NCBI GenBank assembly: GCA_013399115.1
Contig: VXAA01006076.1
Span: forward strand, 1,061,408 to 1,125,407
Direction of reading: 5' to 3'
Origin: Anseranas semipalmata
Lineage: Eukaryota; Chordata; Aves; Anseriformes; Anseranatidae
DNA: 64,000 bases
Shown: positions 24,170 to 36,925 of the stretch, in pieces
Layout: each line of letters begins with the position of its first letter
Numbering within the stretch: position 1 is the first letter of the stretch
Notes under the pieces: generated by a model
What the model was told of the DNA's origin: nothing
Database searches by the model: none
The model's input: only the letters and a program-made list of their open reading frames with translations
Translations under genes and position numbers: made by a program

Positions 24170-27100
24170 AAAGTAGCTGACCACTACTGCCCAAGCCACA
24201 AGTTCAACTCCTCTAGCTGAAAATAACCTCCAAACACAACAGTACGAGAGGAAACAAAGTCCACTCCAATTGCATCCTGTTTGCCTCTCCGTAAGAAAAG
24301 ACACCATTTATTGCTGCCTAGAAGGAATCCCTCCTGGTTGGTAGCTGTGCAGCTACGGAACATCAGATGCATTCAGATTGCTATCTCACTTGTAGACTTA
24401 ACCATTTTAGGTTTAGAATTCCCCCAAACGGGGTGTTTTAGACACCCCATACCCCCTCTCTCTCCATAAATGCTGGATGTACTGTTTCCACTTACTAAGT
24501 ACTACCAGTGGCTGAGGACTAAAAATTTTACAACCGTTTGACATCGCGCCTTGGCTGAGCGAACTCAGGTAGGCAGGGACGGCATCAGCACAGCTACCTG
24601 CTCTTGACATTGTTTCTGGAAACAACATCACTGGGCTCGCTGTGGCACCTCCCCAGACAATTCTGCTGCACGATAAATAAAGAACAGCTGATCCTGCGAT
24701 GTCACCGTCTCCTAGGGTAAGAGGCTTCCTGGGCACCTAGTGGGAGTTCTGCTAAGCTTTTAAGCCCATTGGCAACGTGGTGAACAGTCTGTAGCTCCAA
24801 AGCCAAGAGGCTCGAAGTAATAATCCGATTTCAAAGCTCCTCCTCCTCTCCAGCCAAAGGCAACAAGGGAGGATGAGATCAGACTGTAGATGCTCTTCAT
24901 TTTAGGTCTGGCCATTGCGCTCATCTGCTCAGCATGAGCACAGGGAAGAGAAAGGATGAACGCCAAAATCTGGAATGGATTGCTTGGTGAAAGTTTCTGC
25001 AGAGATCTCAAGACTTACTGGGAAAATAACTTTTTAAAGGGAATTTTCGCCACTCTTGATACCTCTAGACTGACACATCTAAGGCCAACCTCCACTTTTT
25101 GAGTCCACACACCATCCAAAACTCCCGGGCAATTTACTCTCTGCCACCGCACGCTGATGCAGCGTGGCATTCAGGCTGTGCAGCTGTTTCGCACCCGCAC
25201 CATCAAAGTTTTCCTGTAACGGTGAAGAGCGGTGCTGCGGCATTCACACGGCTCCCCCCACCCGCCAGGATGCTATTAGCTGCCACTAGATAAGCACGTC
25301 ATGAAAAAAACATCATCTTGTGTGCTGAAACAAGCAAAAAGCACAGATCACCCCCTAAGAATTTAGGTGATTCCCTGCCAACCTTTTCGCCCCTCTAGTG
25401 AAAACGACAGCCTGGCTTTTGAATGGGGAAAAGGTTCCTGCTCACCCTTCCCTGAAAAAGCGGGATGAAACGGTAAAATGCATTAAGATAAAAAAGGCTG
25501 TAAAGCCTTGCTTTTCTCTTTAATCTGATCTCCCCAGCCAGCCATTCTTCTGACTCCCCTTCAGCTGCTGCGCTGAGTGCAGTCCACAGAGTACCCATCG
25601 CAAACAAACCCTGGCTCACGGCTCAGCGGGGAGATTGGCCTTAAAGTGCTATCGGCATGAAAAATTCTTCCTCCTTGCTCCGGGTCAAACAAAAGAAAAG
25701 CTGGAGAGAGCCCGTAGCTATGCGCAGGTACTTCGTGGATTTCTACCACTGCGTGTGGTTGAGAGATGAATTTTGCAGCGGTGGCATGCTGAAATCCAAG
25801 TTCCAGCATTTTGTTAATTTAGCAAAGAAAAACTTGCAGAAATACAAAATAGCTGCCTACTGATATCCATCCTGATGATGGTCAGCCAGCCACCCAGCTG
25901 CATAAACTGCCTGTTTGCAACAGGCCTAGTCTCAAGTCTAAGGATAAGCTTTAAAAACACACATCTATTCCATGGCTTATCAGTTTGTGGAAACGTAACA
26001 AACAGTCCGCTTTTGTACTCTTAGGCAACCGTCTACACTACTCTGGATAGCCAAAAGCATCGTCCTGCTCATCTCTCAGAGTCTGGGAGCTTGTTCCAAG
26101 CATGCACAGTCCAGACGTGCTTCAATACAAAATTAATGACTTTTTTTTATTGTAAAGAACACAGATGCTACCATCTGAAACCCAAAATCTGTATTCTGTC
26201 GGGTATGAGGAAAAGCACCCCAGAGCTTTTAAAGCCTGCACCGAGCTCAAAGCATCCCTCCCCCAGCAACCGCTACCTAGCCGCCATCCAGCACATGTTC
26301 CCGGCCGGCCGGCTCCAACGGGAATATCGCGCTCCCCGGGCGCTCCCGCTCAGCGCACGGACCTGCCCTGCTCCGCTGAGCCCTCATCTTCCAGAGGATG
26401 CTGGTGAAAATCCCAGAGGGGACCCAGCAACGTTGCCTGGTGAGCAGGGCGGCTGCTGGGAGCAGCTGAGACGAGAGCCACGGACCCGCAGGAATTCACA
26501 TCCCGCTCGCTGCAGCTGGGGGAGCAGCAGAAGGGAGAAGGGTCTGCTTGGAGAAACAAAGCCAAAAGCTGGCAGCGCAGGGGCTTTAGGCGGAAAGTCT
26601 CGAGAGCTGCTTCTTGCGACACGCTCCGAATAACTCCACGCTGATACAGACGGGAGAAGCGCAACCACCCTGACCAACACCCCTTGGCCAGATGTGGCAA
26701 TGAACCACCAGGTCTGGAAGGAGCCCAGCTCGTGTTTGCTAAGGGCAATGAAACGGAGCCCGTCGTGCCTTCAGGAGACCAATGCTTTGTGTTTTACTTC
26801 ACATCTGGCACTGCCGCTCTATAAAGAGGTGATGGGGGTGTTAGTAGCTCTTTCTTTCCAGCGCGCAGGATGAATATTGTCTTCAACATACACGCCATAC
26901 AGGAATTCTTCTCTACTTTATGCTGCATTTACAGCCAATAAATTTGCAGATTGTTACAAGCACTTGGCTATTTACGCAATAATAGTTATTAGCCAGAAAT
27001 GGCAAATTATTGCTAATGTTAGTAATAAGTATGTTTATAAATGTTAATGCTAACTGCACTCTTAAAACATATTATAAACAGTGTCTAATAGTGTCATAAT

Positions 27101-28260
27101 TTGAGAGAACAGTAAACTATTGCCCAGATGTACAAAAAAATAGGTTTATTGCTGTAACACTTATGCTACAGACTGTATTTCAGAGTACCTTTCTTCTCTC
27201 CTAAATTCTTTCCTCCCATCCAGAGTAAGAAAAAAGAAAAAAACAGACTTATTTCATTATATTTCAAAAAAACGATAACACTGTTATCTTTATTAAACTC
27301 TAATAGCCAGCTTTGCTTCTGAAATTCAGCGCACCAGTGATGACACTGGATTATCCAAAGATCCATGCAAAATGCTTCAGTTGGATGAAATAGCTGATCT
27401 GCCTGAAGCTGGGAAAAACAACGGTAACAGATAATTACATAACCAGCTTGTCAACGTGTTATTAGTAGAGGATGGGATTGGGAAAGCCCTGGCCTTTATT
27501 CTCACTTCATGCATTCAGCGATGAGAGCTAAACTTGTCAGTCTGTCTCTCTCCTCTCCCCCAGCCAAAAAGTTAGATAATCTTTAACAACCCTGTAAAAC
27601 ACTTGCAATCTTTGAGTAAAAGCAACGCTGAGATTAATGTATTGCTACTTCTCTAGTACTCAGATGTTGTGTTCAATGGAGATAACAGGATAAAACTGGA
27701 AAATTTTTCCTCTCTGCAGCATGTTTAGATAAGGTAGCTCTGGGACTCTGGGGTAAACCCTGAAGTTCAACATTTTAGTTTGAAAGGACATTTCCAGTCA
27801 TTGGCTACTGGAATTCAGATCTTCAGATCTCACTGAGTGATAAACTGCAATAAAAAGAGCTTTGCCAGAAGGTATTTCTTTCTTTCTCTCTCTTTCTTTT
27901 AAGGAAGGAACGGAAACATCAGCCATTCTGTATATTAACTAAGCATAGCAAAAAAAACACACGTGGACCTTGTTCTCTCTCATCTGCAACTGGGCATCTC
28001 TGGAAATCTTTCCTCATGAGTACAGCTTTTCCCTCCTTTCTCAGAAACGAAAGACAGAGGCAAATCCAAGCAGGAGAAAAATTAAACTGGTGGCAACAGA
28101 CCTTGAAGGTCTGACAGTGACCTGCAGCACTAAGGTCTTCGAAACTGCTTTCATTTGCCAGAATATAAATTAGATTCTTCACTAGGTATGGCACCAGGGT
28201 TAATGGGAGTTTTATAAAGCCTTCTTTGAACATACAGATTATCCTTTACAAAAAAGACTA
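24170..28260. other. Intronic sequence, partly GC-rich
   Basis: A GC-rich patch at 26,280-26,640 includes GGCCGGCCGG and CTCCCCGGGCGCTCC but no recognisable exon. An AT-rich patch at 26,930-27,120 is dense in TAAT/ATTA motifs. A CT-rich tract lies at 27,879-27,900. Open frames up to 180 codons are unassigned. Confidence 0.55.
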
Positions 28261-28263
28261 ATC

Positions 28264-28450
28264 TAGTGGTTTAAAGTACAGTACTGGGAGCCAGGAAACC
28301 TATTCCCAGCTTTGTCAGGCTGGGTGACTTCAGGCAACCCACTTGACTATTCTCTGCTGTTTTTCAATACACACAAAATAGAGACAAATACCTAAGTCCC
28401 CCACGAGGTTTAATATTTGTAAGACAACGAGAACTAGCTTAACTATTCAC
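28264..28450 (+). mobile_element. MIR/CORE-SINE-like relic
   Basis: The sequence follows the MIR consensus from its 5' head (CTAGTGGTTTAAAGTACAGT, ACTGGGAGCCAGGAAACC) through the box-B/CORE part (TCCCAGCTTTGTCAGGC, GGGTGACTTCAGGCAACCCA). It continues into the tail-like CCCCACGAGGTTTAATATTTGTAA. All landmarks occur in the correct order within about 185 bp. Substitutions and small deletions are spread evenly, as expected for a very old insertion. It is the best preserved of the five MIR-like relics in the window. Confidence 0.75.
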
Positions 28451-31400
28451 AGATCTCTCAAAGCAAGAGGGATGGCAGGCTCTCTTCTGCGCAGTCTTGC
28501 CCCAAACTCTCCAAACAGCACGTCCCACAGATAACAGCAACGACAGCTACACCAGGCAGCTCATACACTCAAGAATCACAAATTTCAACATTAAAAATTA
28601 AAATTTTTCAGCAATGAAGGAAACACCTCATCCTGGTCAGCATTTCCATCCAAAGGAGGTGCTCAAAAGGAGCAAAACTGGGCAACAAAAAATTCTAGTT
28701 TAGAAAAAGCCATGTTGGCTACGCAACTCTCAGAGAACAGCCTTCCTCTATGGGACCTGATTTCACTGCGAGCACATTAAAAACAACTTAAAAAGAAAAC
28801 AAAATAAACTCATTTTTTAAAAAATCAGGAGTTTCAAAGGTAACGTACAGGAAACTACCAAGAAGTGGAAGATGAAGCAGAGCACTCAGCACTTGGAATG
28901 CTGATCATTACTTTGTTTCAGAGAATAAATTCATCCTAGACACATCCACTATGAAAACCAAAACTGGCTTAGAGTATCCTCGCAGAAAGCACATGCCATC
29001 CCCCCCAAGACTTCCATAGTCACATACCTTCATATTGTGCTTTCGATATATTTGCGTCATTCAAGCTCTTAAATAAAACAAGGGAGTCTAAGTAATTCAT
29101 AAAACCAGTCCACATAAATTCTGTAACTTTGTCACACTACCTTGCTTGTTTAAAATTGGACTGTATGCTGCATGGAGCTGGGATTGACTGAAATACAACA
29201 GAGTGCCTAGTGAATGTTTGGGTATAAAGCAATCCTATGATTTCCAAACTCCTTAAAAGAGGGCGCACAGATCCTTACCTGTGCTGTGCACATCTGAAAG
29301 ACTTGCATCTTTCAAGACAGATGTTTTCTGCATACACCAACATTTTGATCAATGCATTTTATGCTGCTCCTGTTCAAAACATCTGCTTGCCCATGGGCAC
29401 AGGAGCTGTGATCTGGTCTCCCCCAGAGGACTGAATCCCATTGTGTTGATGGGTGAATCCAGTCCCTCTGCTGATGGGCCTCACATCTCTTGTGAATCAG
29501 CCTCACTAATAAAGCTTTAGCAACACGAGCTCCAATGACTGCTCCCGGCTCATTCCCTCCTAGCATACAGAAATCTCAGGAAGCCATTTTAACTCAAAAA
29601 CCTCCATGCCACTTCCACCCAATTGAAAGAGAAGAAAAAGCAAAGAAAAAAATCACATTCTACTCCACAGAATACAACATTTGCTCATTTTAGGGTTATT
29701 CGCACAGAAGGAAGTTATCAAACAACAGTGACGTAACGTCACTTCCTGTTCCTCTGAAATAAGTTTTGGAAATAAAAATTCCACCCTGCCCATTGATCTA
29801 AGGAATTAAAATCCCCAAAAAGACAGACTAACTTTTGTGTAAACTGAGGTATCATAGCTGTTTTACAAACAAAAAGCAATCTTTTTTTTCTTCCTCCCCT
29901 AACAGCACTTGCAGAAGAGCTAGAGCAGATCCATTGCTATTCATTCTTTCGAACACGCACCCAACCTTCCAGCCCCCGCGTGCTTATTGGCTATACAGAA
30001 GGTAAAGCAGTGAGGAACACTGAAGGATTAATTCTCACAATAGCAGAAAGCAGGAGTCCCAGCTCCTGGGGAGGGGTGGGTGGGGGAGAAGGGAGAAGGA
30101 TGAGCACGCCGACGGCATCACCAGTCTTCAGACTTCCTCGCCATGATTCCATATCTTAAAGCTATCTTAAAAGGGAGCTATCCAAGGAAAGCAGAGCCCG
30201 ACGACTCAAATGTAAGAGTGTGATGGGAATTTTGTTAAACCTGCAAAGACCACGGAAGGGGGTTAGATGCGAAATAAACGTGAGGCATGGGACAGCCTGG
30301 AAGAGAATAGCTAAGGCACAAACAGTTTGCAATCTGGTTGTTGGGGGTCATGTAGTAGCTGAATAGATTTATGATCTAGATGTTTCAGTGTTAGTTAACG
30401 TTGATTAGCTCAAACTCTTAGAAAAACAGAGCGAGAGAAAGATTAAGCTTTTGTCCACCCCCGCCCCTCTCATACTTCCTTTGCCTGGCAGCAGGGGTTA
30501 CCAATTGTTTCTGTCCCTCTTTTCACATCAGAATGGCTCTGCACCACTTTTACTACAGAAGCGGATCACACTGCCAATATCATCGTAAACATTAGATTCA
30601 ACAGCTAATAATTTAAGTGCAGCATCGGTTATTCAGGTACAACCTATACAAGTATTTTAGGGAGATGTGGTTAAATGGGAATTTTTAGAGCTTTTTTTTT
30701 TTTTTTCCACAATCAGAAAGATCATTTGGGACACAGAAAAGCTGACAAAGTAGGGCCGGATTTGTTAACTTTGTCTTCAAGCTGTGTATGAGCCCAGTAA
30801 CATATATACAAGAGGACTTCATGCATCTTTACGGTATTTAAGCTCACAACAACCACGTGGGCTTCTCACGGATAAGCTAAGTGACTTGCCCAAGATCACA
30901 CAGGAAGCCAAATGCAAAGCCGTAAAACTGCATCTAACAGCTCTCAGACCAGGCTTCTGACCGCTGCAGCATTAATCCGCTTCTAATTCAGTTTCATTTA
31001 GCTCAGCTAACATTTACTCCAATGGACTATGGCATGGTATGAAGGTATACATTAGAGGAAGATATCCGATTTGGACTTTTCTGTGAATCACATCTCTAAA
31101 TGTAAATGTAACGATGCGACCGTACAGGCAGAGTCATGACCCCCCTCCACAACCTGGGTGCCCAAAATACTGCTGACCTGCAGAACTCCACCGCAGCTAA
31201 GCTCGCTGGTTGTGGAGACCAGGGGCAGGAGGGCACTGATCCTGCCTCACTGCACCTGCAGAATGCACAACGCACGCTCCCCGCCTGGACCGAAGTCCAC
31301 GAGGGAGCACCTAAACACAAAACCCAATTTTTCAAACACTCGGAGCCCATAGCAACCCCCTTTTTGTTGAAACTGTAAGGGATGCTACGCTTTTAGAGGA

Positions 31401-32490
31401 CAGAGGGAACTGGGGTAATTTCATCGTTGTGATGGGGCAACTGCAGGCCATACTGCTGTGAGCACAGAGTGCCCCTGCCCTTCCTTGCTTGTGTTTAAAG
31501 CACGTGGCAATACTGGACTTGTGCAGGAAGGCACCCGATGGCACATTCCTTTCATACAGACCCAGCCAGCACCACTCCTCCAGGACAACCCTGGACCAAC
31601 GCTTCCGCGCTGACAAAACGTACAACGTACGCAGCCAACGCGATGCACTTGGTACGGCTCCAGCCCTGCGTGTGTGTTCACCACTCGCGGAGTCTACGTA
31701 CAACCAAATGTGTCTGGAAGGCAAGCGTGCTGTGCATCTGCACATCCGTGCTGCGGCGGGACCAAGGCAGACAAGAAACATCAGGCTTATTATGCATAAG
31801 TTACACAGATCACCCGAGTGATTTCTATCCAGAAACTCCCAGACAGGACCACAGGAGGCCCCAGACTTCCCTGGACTGTTTCTTAAAAACTTGCAGCATT
31901 GCTTTCCTTGGGATGCTACCCACATTGTGATCAGATTAAGCTCTATTAACGTAAGACACTTAAACAGTGCAAACTGGAGCTAAACATGAAATTATCTGCA
32001 GTGGTGTAAAATTATACCTTAATGCACACAGAAACCAGATTAGAAAACAGATGGTGAAGAGGAAAGGAGAAAGAATGGATTGGATATACATATGTGGATT
32101 TTCATTCTGTGAGCTTGGCACAAATCTTAGAGGCATTTTTTATTTCCAGCATAATAGAAAGTTGCCTGACAGTGCTGGTACACTAGATAAGGGGAAAAAA
32201 GCACAGATGCTTTTGAACGGCTTTGTAGTATGAATCTTTGGCAGGAATTTAGAGATCAAGGTGGGTAGGAGCAGTGGAGGAAGGAAGCTCTTTCAAATAA
32301 TAGTGGAAGCATAAAAAGGGAGAAGCAAGAGGAAAAAGGAAATTCTGGTGAAGCAAGAGTAACTCAGAGTCCAGATCATAGGCAAAAGTGCATGAGAAAC
32401 GCTCAGCAGAGAAGCAGCTCGGACAACAGCACACATAACTCTGAAAGAAGAGGTGATAGAGTGGAAGCTGTCAAAAATGAATTAATAATA
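28451..32490. other. Intronic sequence with one regulatory-looking inverted repeat
   Basis: Apart from the MIR relic at 30.8 kb, this interval holds a 17-nt CRE-type inverted repeat at 29,727-29,743, a poly(T) run near 30,691-30,706 and a stretch at 31,136-31,930 open in several frames on both strands. No gene is recognised. Confidence 0.55.
30826..30990 (-). mobile_element. MIR/CORE-SINE-like relic, reverse orientation
   Basis: The stretch GCTAAGTGACTTGCCCAAGA followed by TCACACAGGAAG at about 30,877-30,908 is the classical reverse-complement MIR CORE. To the left, ATTTAAGCTCACAACAACC matches the tail side. To the right, TCAGACCAGGCTTCTGACCG fits the head side of the SINE. The remainder is strongly diverged. 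Confidence 0.65.
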
Positions 32491-32499
32491 ATAGACATG

Positions 32500-33112
32500 C
32501 CTAGGAAAGGCTTGTAAAATATCATTATACCTCTGTATAAACAGAGTGTATCCTACACCTTGAACACCACATGCAGTTCTTATCCCCACATTTGGAGAAA
32601 AAAAAGAACTGGAAAAGCTCGAACAGGGCAACAACAATGATCAAAGGCATGAAAGCTTCTGCAGGAAAAACAATTATGCAAAACAATGAAAGACTATAAA
32701 ACCAGAAATGGCATTGAGAATGAATGCTTGTAGTCCGTTCTGAAAAAAGAATGGACAGACATCAGATGAAATTATCAGGTGAAAAAAAAGAGACACTTCT
32801 CTGCACAAGCAATAAATCATCTCTGTCTCTTTGCCATGGAATATTGTGGATGCTAAAAGTGTACTTGCATTCACAGAAGACACAGGAAAATTATCAGAAG
32901 AAAAAAAAAAATCCATCAAGGACTGTTAAATACAAAAGGCAGCTGCTGAGCTGCAAATATGAGCCAGAGGCTGAGAGCACAGTCTAGGGAAGTATCTATC
33001 ACTGCTCGATTGCCCTGCTCTGACATTCTTCTCTGGGTATCCGCTGTACAACAGCGGACAGGATGCTGGGCTAGACGGACCTTTGATCTAACCCTGCACA
33101 TCCATTCTAGTG
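32500..33112 (+). mobile_element. Ancient CR1 LINE 3' fragment
   Basis: The plus strand shows, in order, a degraded ORF2 segment around 32,520-32,640 (family pattern of HLEYCVQFW followed by LEKVQKRATK, here rich in stops and indels), then GTTGTGGATGCTAAAAG-like sequence near 32,845. This is followed by a 'TCCATCAAGG.CT.TTAAATACAAA' block at 32,911-32,940. Finally comes the characteristic 3' end at 33,060-33,112 (GACAGGATGCTGGGCTAGA, then GGACCTTTGATCTAACCC). This order and spacing match the 3' half of the old CR1 lineages shared by birds, turtles and crocodilians. Heavy divergence shows it is inactive. The left boundary is approximate. Confidence 0.85.
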
Positions 33113-33569
33113 TACAAGGCAGAAAAGGCTTTGTATTCCATGCAGAAGCAGGCTGGGCATAGCAAAGTTCGAACAGAAAAAATTGCGATTTAAATGGCAA
33201 ATGCAGAAAACACTGGTTGCTTAGAGTTGAATGTCACATAGGAGGAAAAATGTGAAGGTCCTAAAAAAATCTTGTTACAGCGTTAAAACTGTAGGGATAC
33301 AGTTTTAATAGGGATGAAACTTTTCGTGGCAAGCATATGTATGAACACAGAGAACTTCATTGCAGATGTAGAAGGGAACAGAGATTTGATTTCACATGAC
33401 TTGGGATGTAAGAAGGAAGAGGAAGAAAAGAGGGGATAAAAGAACGGTATTGAAGAAGACTCCCAACATGTAAAAACTCCACTCTTCTCCAATGCCTCAA
33501 GCTATAAGCAGAGATGAGGGAAAGATGAAAAATGCAGTTTGACATGCTCGTTCAACTTCGAGATGAATT

Positions 33570-33800
33570 TCAGATGAGGCAGTGGAGATGATCACGTAAT
33601 TAAGGTACTGGACAGACACAGGGAGATCAGAGTTCATTTCCCAGCTGCGCCACAGACTTCCTTCATGATGCTGGGCATTTTGCTTTGTTGTTCCATAAAA
33701 CTAAGAAAATGTTTTCTTAATGCACAGGAAAGCCACGAAGCTGAATTCTTTAAACATCTGAGATGCACTGTAGTGTCTGAAGGAGCATAGCTGGGATAGC
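33570..33800 (+). mobile_element. MIR/CORE-SINE-like relic
   Basis: A tRNA-derived SINE pattern is visible on the plus strand: a box-B-like stretch at 33,625-33,640 (GATCAGAGTTCATTTCCCAG), then GCGCCACAGACTTCCTTCATG and a GGGCATTTTGC piece equivalent to the GGGCAAGTCAC of amniote MIRs. A weaker 3' part around 33,750-33,800 contains TGAGATGCAC. Order and spacing agree with the MIR family, though divergence is strong. It lies about 460 bp downstream of the CR1 relic that ends near 33,112. Confidence 0.6.
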
Positions 33801-35640
33801 AAATGCTGAGTGCTCGCATGCCCAGGACCACGTCTCACCGGCTACTGGGACCACATGTGGCATGGGATGCAACCACAGCACGGAGTGGAGGGACAGGGGA
33901 AATAATGCCGTCTCAGGACGTCAGCTCAGGGAAATTACACCTAAGAAGGTGCGAGGGGATGGGATATTGAATCCAGTTAAAATATGAGACATTGAAAGCA
34001 CGTTTAAGGAGCAGAGAAGTTTGCAATGCCTCTGAAAAATAACACTGCAAACTATAGGAAGGAGTCAGCGTGACAGCACAGGAGTGGGAGATAAATAGGA
34101 CGATTGGGTATAATGTGACAAGTACTGTAACATCCAAGTCTACGCTCAAGATGCCCTTGAGTACTTCCCCCCCTGCAATCTAAAATATAAACTTTAAATC
34201 ATTTGAATATTAAGCATATCACTAAAGGAGACATAAACAGACTCTGAATTGGGATACCAACACCAGTGGAAAATCTAAGAAAACAGAAATACAGGCTGTT
34301 TTAATCTGCTGAAGCACTACGCTCAAACATTTAACATACAGCAATATCTCTATAACTATACTTATCTAAAGCTAAATTTGAAATTACTATAACCAGTAAG
34401 AACCGAGGCTTTCCCTGACTTTTACCAATCATTTAAATTATATTTAAAAACACCCCAAACAAACATTTGCCAAGAGGCGTAAGAAGACTGGCAGAAAACA
34501 CAGAAGAGCCCAGAGCAGATCTTCCCGATTGGATAAACCGAGCCTTGACACGCATGGATCCCATCTGCGAGCGGCACAGAGTACGCGCCTCATTTCTGTG
34601 GATTCCCCTCACCATGGATGAAGTTTCCCATGTAACTTGATGGCAACGCTGCCAGCCTGGTGCCACTTCCCTGCCCGTGTGTCCCTTTCTGCTCATTGGC
34701 AGCTCTGCAGCAGCTTCTCCCCACAGCTTGGTGCAACACAACACATCGGCCAGTTTTTCAGTCCTAAAACTCGTTGGCTGGTTGAGTTTTCTCAGCTGTG
34801 CTCCTTCACAAATGGATCAGCCTTTCTCTGCCCAACGCGTGGTCAATGGTGGCACCCCAGCACAGCGCGTGGGAGCAGGTGGTGCTGGCACCGGTACCCA
34901 GCTCCGACCCAGGCACCACGCTGAATGCTGTTCTTAGCAAGATCCAGAGATAATGGAACTTTCACTAACAAAAATGGAAAAAAAAAATTAAAATCATCTT
35001 TAAATTAAGATTTACTGCTTGCTTGTTTAAATTGGAAAACAAAAATCTACAATTTTAACAAAGCTGCTTAAGCTTCCCAAAAGCTTGAAGAAGACCAGGA
35101 GTCATCAAGATACTCCGAGTACCGCTCCGAGTATCCGGAGCGAGAAGGCTCTTGCTCAGCCGAATGGGTCAGTGCAGGATGCTCGCGCGGCTGCGGAGAT
35201 CCCGGCTGTGCCGCCTGCCCCGGCTCTTCCACCAGCGTGACAGCTGCCTGCAGCCAGCAGTTCTAGAGCAGGCGCTGTAAAAACACAGGGCAGCCTGCCT
35301 CCGTTGCCTGGAGTCGCATAAAATTAATTTAAATTGGAAACAAACTGGCCCAGGTAGCACTTGCCTGACTTTCAAACAATGCAAGAGTGAAGCGGCATAT
35401 TACATATTTCGCTGGCAGCTTGGTCGTTAAAATTATATAGGAGGTGGCAAAGCTGCAGGGCAGGCCACTCTACATTTGCGAATAAAAAGCAACAGTGAGC
35501 TTGGGAATTACGGACACTTATAAACCCTACTTTAGCACCTGGTAAAATGGCTCAACTGGGTAGTTATGACAGTTATATTAATGCAATACAGCAGGCACAG
35601 ATTAGCATGGTATTTACATAAGAAAAATAGGTACCTCCAT
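33801..35640. other. Intronic sequence, nothing recognised
   Basis: No repeat or exon stands out except a small 12-bp tandem duplication (CTCCGAGTACCG/CTCCGAGTATCC) at 35,113-35,136. The chance open frames at 34,433-34,937 on both strands show no known motif. Confidence 0.55.
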
Positions 35641-35654
35641 ATTTTCTATAAGGA

Positions 35655-36925
35655 GAATCAAGACGGGTTAAAGAAAAACTGATAGATATAATTAATTTGA
35701 ATTTTCAAAAAGCCTTTGGTAATATTAATCACCACAGCCTATTAAGGAAACTAGTCATGGGGTGAGAGGTAAACATCTGTCAATAGATTAAAGCTAATTT
35801 AGAAAAAACGAACAGCATGAATAAATGGCCAGTTTTCAAGAGGGTTAATGGGGGAAGTCCCAGGGGCGGATACTATGATCAACATTTAATATATTAAATG
35901 ATCTGGAAAGGGGCACATACAATGTAAAATAGGGGAAAAAATTGTTGACAATACTGGTCTATGTTAGTTAAAAGCGGAGAGAATTTTGAAAAAAATCTGA
36001 AGGATCTACCTAAGTTAAAGCAAATAATTTTTAGTAAATACAAGTGCAAGGTTATTCAAATTGGCAAGAAGAGTTTGAGCTAATTGTAGACATGGATGGG
36101 TTCTACATTAATTGTAACCATTCGGAGAAAGATCTAAGTGCTCTCGTGGACAACACAAGGAAAACATCTGCTTAGTGTCCAGCCATTGTCAAAACCACAA
36201 ACCAGATGTGTAGTTTTGTATTAAAGGGAAATAATAATATGGAAAACAATTTCAGTCTCAAACATTACATTCAACCCATTTGTCTTTGTGAGAAAACAAA
36301 ATATCAGAATTGCAGAAAGAGCTGACAAAAATTAGAGCTTGTCTCAGAATTTATTTACAAAATACACACATTACAAAACACAGACCCGTTGAACTCTAGT
36401 TACTGTGAATTTGGATGGCCTACAATCAATAAAAAAAAAAAAGGTTACCAAATAAGAATTCTAACTATTTTCAAATTTCTGGGCTATGTTCAAGGGTGAT
36501 AAGTAAGAGGTGAAATGATCCAAGCATACAATACGTAAAGCAGGCAAAGAAAGCCATCTGGATGCACTTATTCTCCATTCCCACCCTCTTTTTCTCCCAA
36601 TAAGACAGGAGCAAGCAGTTGTCCAACTAAATAAAAGACAATAGATTTAAAGTGATGAAAGAAAATACTGCTGCACCCATAGAGACAGAACTAACCCACA
36701 GAACTCTTCCCTGCAAGGTATTTACTGAAGCAATAACCTCAATAAGATTAAAAACCACAAAACATCAACAATGTCAGCAATTGGAGTAAAGAGAATTCTG
36801 CAGTTTTCCTACTTGGATGAAAGATAAAGTTCTGCAAAGGCAAGACATCTAATATTAGGCATTACTCAGGACAGGAAACGAGAACAAGCTGGACCAGTGG
36901 TCTCTTCCAGAACCTGCTTAGAAGG
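35655..36925 (+). mobile_element. Ancient CR1 LINE relic spanning RT domain to 3' end
   Basis: In shifting frames the plus strand preserves the order of the CR1 reverse transcriptase. An LNFQKAFG-like stretch (family: LDFQKAFD) lies at about 35,690-35,715, a GESQGRIL-like piece near 35,850 (family: GVPQGSVLGP), and a 'FNILNDLEKG' stretch around 35,885-35,915. The catalytic loop at 35,935-35,957 is decayed to KIVDNTGL, where active family members have F/YADD. Then come KYKCKVIQIGKK at 36,037-36,072 and NHSEKDLSVLVDNTRKT near 36,116-36,166. A weak 3' end (ACTCAGGACAGG and CTGGACCAGTGGTCTCTTCC) lies near 36,865-36,910. Frameshifts and lost catalytic residues show it is dead. It is the longest of the old CR1 relics in the window. 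Confidence 0.8.

Noticed and set aside
25657..25863. 68-codon plus-strand frame with aromatic-rich product, overlapped by an 82-codon minus-strand frame
   Set aside because: No family recognised, no splice context, and both strands are open, so coding status cannot be supported.
26091..26633. 180-codon plus-strand open frame
   Set aside because: The GC-rich half explains the lack of stops. Not similar to the missing CECR2 segment or any family known to me.
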